Shown here in pieces: positions 62,346-64,000 of a stretch of DNA of 64,000 nucleotides; the stretch's first letter is position 1; every line of letters begins with the position of its first letter. The notes beneath the pieces are model-generated. The model did not search any database, was not told the origin of the DNA, and saw only the letters and a list, made by a program, of their open reading frames with translations. The translations under genes and the position numbers were made by a program. Source of the DNA: Bowdeniella nasicola (GTDB taxonomy: Bacteria; Actinomycetota; Actinomycetes; Actinomycetales; Actinomycetaceae); NCBI RefSeq assembly GCF_900107735.1, contig NZ_FNQV01000012.1:1-64000 (forward strand), read 5' to 3'.

Positions 62346-63770
62346 CTATCGCAGCTGGGAGCGGAGCTCTTCGTGATCGGCCAGGACAGCGACCGTGGGC
62401 TCCACGAGTTTCGTCTTGACGACGGTGCCGACGGCCTCGAGTACGGAATCGTAGTAGTCTCGCGGGGCCTGCTTGGCGCGCGACGTGCGACGCATCGAGG
62501 CGAAGCCGACGAGGAGGAGGCCGCCCGCGGCTATGCCGAGGCCGATGAGCCAGCTCGCCGAGATGAGGTTCATCAGGGCAAGGACGAGGAAGACGACCCC
62601 AAGGGTCGCGAGGATGAAACCGACCAGCGTCGCCACGCGCGTGGCGGTATCGCGCAGCGGCGGGCGAGGCACGGCGGCGACGGCCTCGTGGACGTCATCG
62701 GCAAGTTCTTGCACGCCCGGCATGGCGGCGTCGATGCGGTCGGCCCAGACTTCGGGCAGGTCAGCTTGGGCGCGCATGGCCCACGTCGAGCCGACGGCGG
62801 CGACTGTGGCGTAGGACGGTGACTGGCTCGGCGGGACGGAGGCATCGCGCGGGTGGGCGATCGCGTGTTCGAGAGCGTCGATGACGGCGTCGACACCGCA
62901 GGCCGTGACGAGTTCACGCGAGGTGTCGTCGACGAGTTCGGGGGTGACCGCGGAGTCCGTTTCGGACAGCTTGTTGTGCAGCGTGGCGACGACGGCGTCG
63001 AGCTCGGCGCTGGCGGTGCGCTCAACCATCGAGGGTTCGGCGTTGGCAATCGCGAGCAGGCGGCGCAGCTCCTCGATGCCTTCGCCCGTCGCGGCCGAGG
63101 TAGCGATGACGGGCACGCCCGCGAGGCCGTCGAGTTCGAGCACGCCGGCGAGATCGGCGAGGAGGGTATCGCGGCGGGCCTCGGGCACGCGGTCGATGTG
63201 GTTCATGACGACGACCATGGCGTCGGCGCGGCGACGCATCTTGGCGAGGTAGCGCGAATGCAGGATGTGGTCGGCGTATTTTTGCGGGTCGACGACCCAC
63301 ACGAGCACGTCGACGAGTGGCAGCAGGCGATCGACGAGTCCGGAGTGGGCGTCCTTGACCGAGTCGTGGTCCGGCAGGTCGAGCAGGACGAGGCCATCGA
63401 GGGCCTTTTCGTGCGCGCGCTCCAGCTCCGTGGTGCGTGAGGTGACGCGCTCGGGTTCGATCGCGAGGTAGGTGGTCAACGTGCTGGCAGGCTCTCCCCA
63501 GGTGAAGGCCGTCGCGGCTTCCGTCGTGGGTCGCAGCGCGCCGGCGTCGGCGAGGTCCGTGCCCGTCAGGGCGTTAAAGAGCGAGGATTTGCCGGAGCCG
63601 GTGCCGCCAATGAGGGCGGCGACGACGTGGCCGCCCGCGATCTGGCGCCGGTTTTGGATGGCGAGGATCTCCGAATGTGCGCGGTCGATCTCCTCGGTGT
63701 CCCAGGGGCGGGCGTCGGCGGCAAGGGCCTGCTCGATCCGCGCGATCCGGCCGTCAAGGTCTAACTGCAT
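62346..63770 (-). CDS. Dynamin/YfjP-like membrane GTPase
   Basis: This 474-residue protein has an Era-like GTPase domain with the P-loop GGTGSGKSSLFN (about residues 54-65), the G3 motif LLDLPDHDSV, and NHID as G4. A pair of transmembrane helices follows near residues 398-446 (LVGFILATLGVVFLVLA and SWLIGLGIAAGGLLLVG), then a short cytosolic tail. Such two-gene dynamin-like sets occur in actinobacteria and have been linked to cell division in Streptomyces; whether this one does is inference. It overlaps the preceding GTPase gene by 17 bases. Confidence 0.88.
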   Translation of the reverse strand: MQLDLDGRIARIEQALAADARPWDTEEIDRAHSEILAIQNRRQIAGGHVVAALIGGTGSGKSSLFNALTGTDLADAGALRPTTEAATAFTWGEPASTLTTYLAIEPERVTSRTTELERAHEKALDGLVLLDLPDHDSVKDAHSGLVDRLLPLVDVLVWVVDPQKYADHILHSRYLAKMRRRADAMVVVMNHIDRVPEARRDTLLADLAGVLELDGLAGVPVIATSAATGEGIEELRRLLAIANAEPSMVERTASAELDAVVATLHNKLSETDSAVTPELVDDTSRELVTACGVDAVIDALEHAIAHPRDASVPPSQSPSYATVAAVGSTWAMRAQADLPEVWADRIDAAMPGVQELADDVHEAVAAVPRPPLRDTATRVATLVGFILATLGVVFLVLALMNLISASWLIGLGIAAGGLLLVGFASMRRTSRAKQAPRDYYDSVLEAVGTVVKTKLVEPTVAVLADHEELRSQLR

Positions 63771-64000
63771 CGAGGTACCTTCCCAATTCCGAGACCCGCA
63801 GCCGCAGGCCTGTCACAACCTTTCGGCTATGGCCCGCCGTGCCGCCGAGCGCGCTGTGGTACGGGCTCGCGGACTGGGTGACGACTTCGGAGCACATGGC
63901 CGTCAGGACCTCGCGACCCTGTTCAATCGCCGCGGGTCCGATGAGCCGGGTGATGACCTGTCCGGCGCCGCGTACTCCCCCGACCGCAGCGGCCAGCAGG
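63754..64000 (-). CDS. Partial dynamin/YfjP-like GTPase, C-terminus
   Basis: The frame at the window edge encodes the last about 80 residues of a longer protein (VRGAGQVITRLIGPAAIEQG, then RLRVSELGRYLDAVRP) and stops at 63754-63756. It is on the same strand as, and overlaps the start of, the next GTPase gene. Because the rest is outside the window, assignment to the dynamin-like pair rests on position and composition only. Confidence 0.6.
   Translation of the reverse strand, partial: LLAAAVGGVRGAGQVITRLIGPAAIEQGREVLTAMCSEVVTQSASPYHSALGGTAGHSRKVVTGLRLRVSELGRYLDAVRP

Overview
The window reads as a contiguous piece of chromosome from a high-GC Gram-positive bacterium (Actinomycetota). The family Actinomycetaceae or a close relative is my inference. 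Support comes from the gene families seen: a clpP1-clpP2 pair, a translational ileS T-box with an ultrashort stem I, a DUF4233-ndk pair, a CE1758/CE1759-type luciferase/FMN-reductase duo, a mycothiol-dependent nitroreductase-like protein and a Cys-rich leader peptide in front of cysK. Genes are packed tightly, many stops and starts overlap by 1-4 bases, and no rRNA, CRISPR array or prophage was seen.

Layout. 1-3.4 kb: the end of a decayed IS481-like transposase abuts a three-gene module (N-formylglutamate amidohydrolase, QEGLA-type metallopeptidase, ATP-grasp ligase). 3.4-16.2 kb, minus strand: a GH13 enzyme, ndk, a DUF4233 protein, a propeller-like lipoprotein, dhaM-dhaL-dhaK, a phosphatidylcholine-synthase-like enzyme, folC and ileS, the last preceded by a T-box. 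16.2-27.1 kb: a PepSY lipoprotein, a GntP permease, an S9 peptidase with a divergent GntR regulator, an SDR, proC, a MarR/FMN-reductase/LLM operon with a palindromic operator, a frameshifted lipoprotein and a DUF2975-XRE pair with a leaderless-type promoter. 27.1-36.8 kb: valS, an acyl-CoA ligase, chorismate mutase, clpX, clpP2, clpP1, tig, tRNA-Gly and tRNA-Pro.

36.9-46.5 kb: a second frameshifted lipoprotein; rpmF; a zinc-free ribosomal protein operon (L28, L33, S14, L31B, L36) that diverges from a degenerate COG0523 protein across a Zur-like box; a cysteine operon (Cys4 leader peptide, cysK, cysE); a GNAT enzyme; an Nei-type glycosylase overlapping an alkyltransferase-like protein; and rpiB. 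46.5-64 kb: an M13 peptidase, a 29-residue membrane peptide, hydrolases, pepN, a metF-metE deletion scar, malQ flanked by PTS EIIA and EIIB genes, ptsI, two thioesterases, ettA, an ssb paralog and two dynamin/YfjP-type GTPases, the last cut by the window edge.

How the parts connect. PTS Enzyme I (ptsI) would feed phosphate to the EIIA/EIIB proteins beside it and to DhaM, which carries the only HPr domain in the window. The most interesting regulatory DNA is the poly-Cys leader of cysK-cysE, the Zur-like divergent promoter, the T-box of ileS and two palindromic operators (MarR and XRE). The least understood systems are the amidohydrolase/QEGLA/ATP-grasp triad, the Walker-less COG0523 protein, and the Pcs-DhaKLM block lying between folC and DUF4233-ndk.
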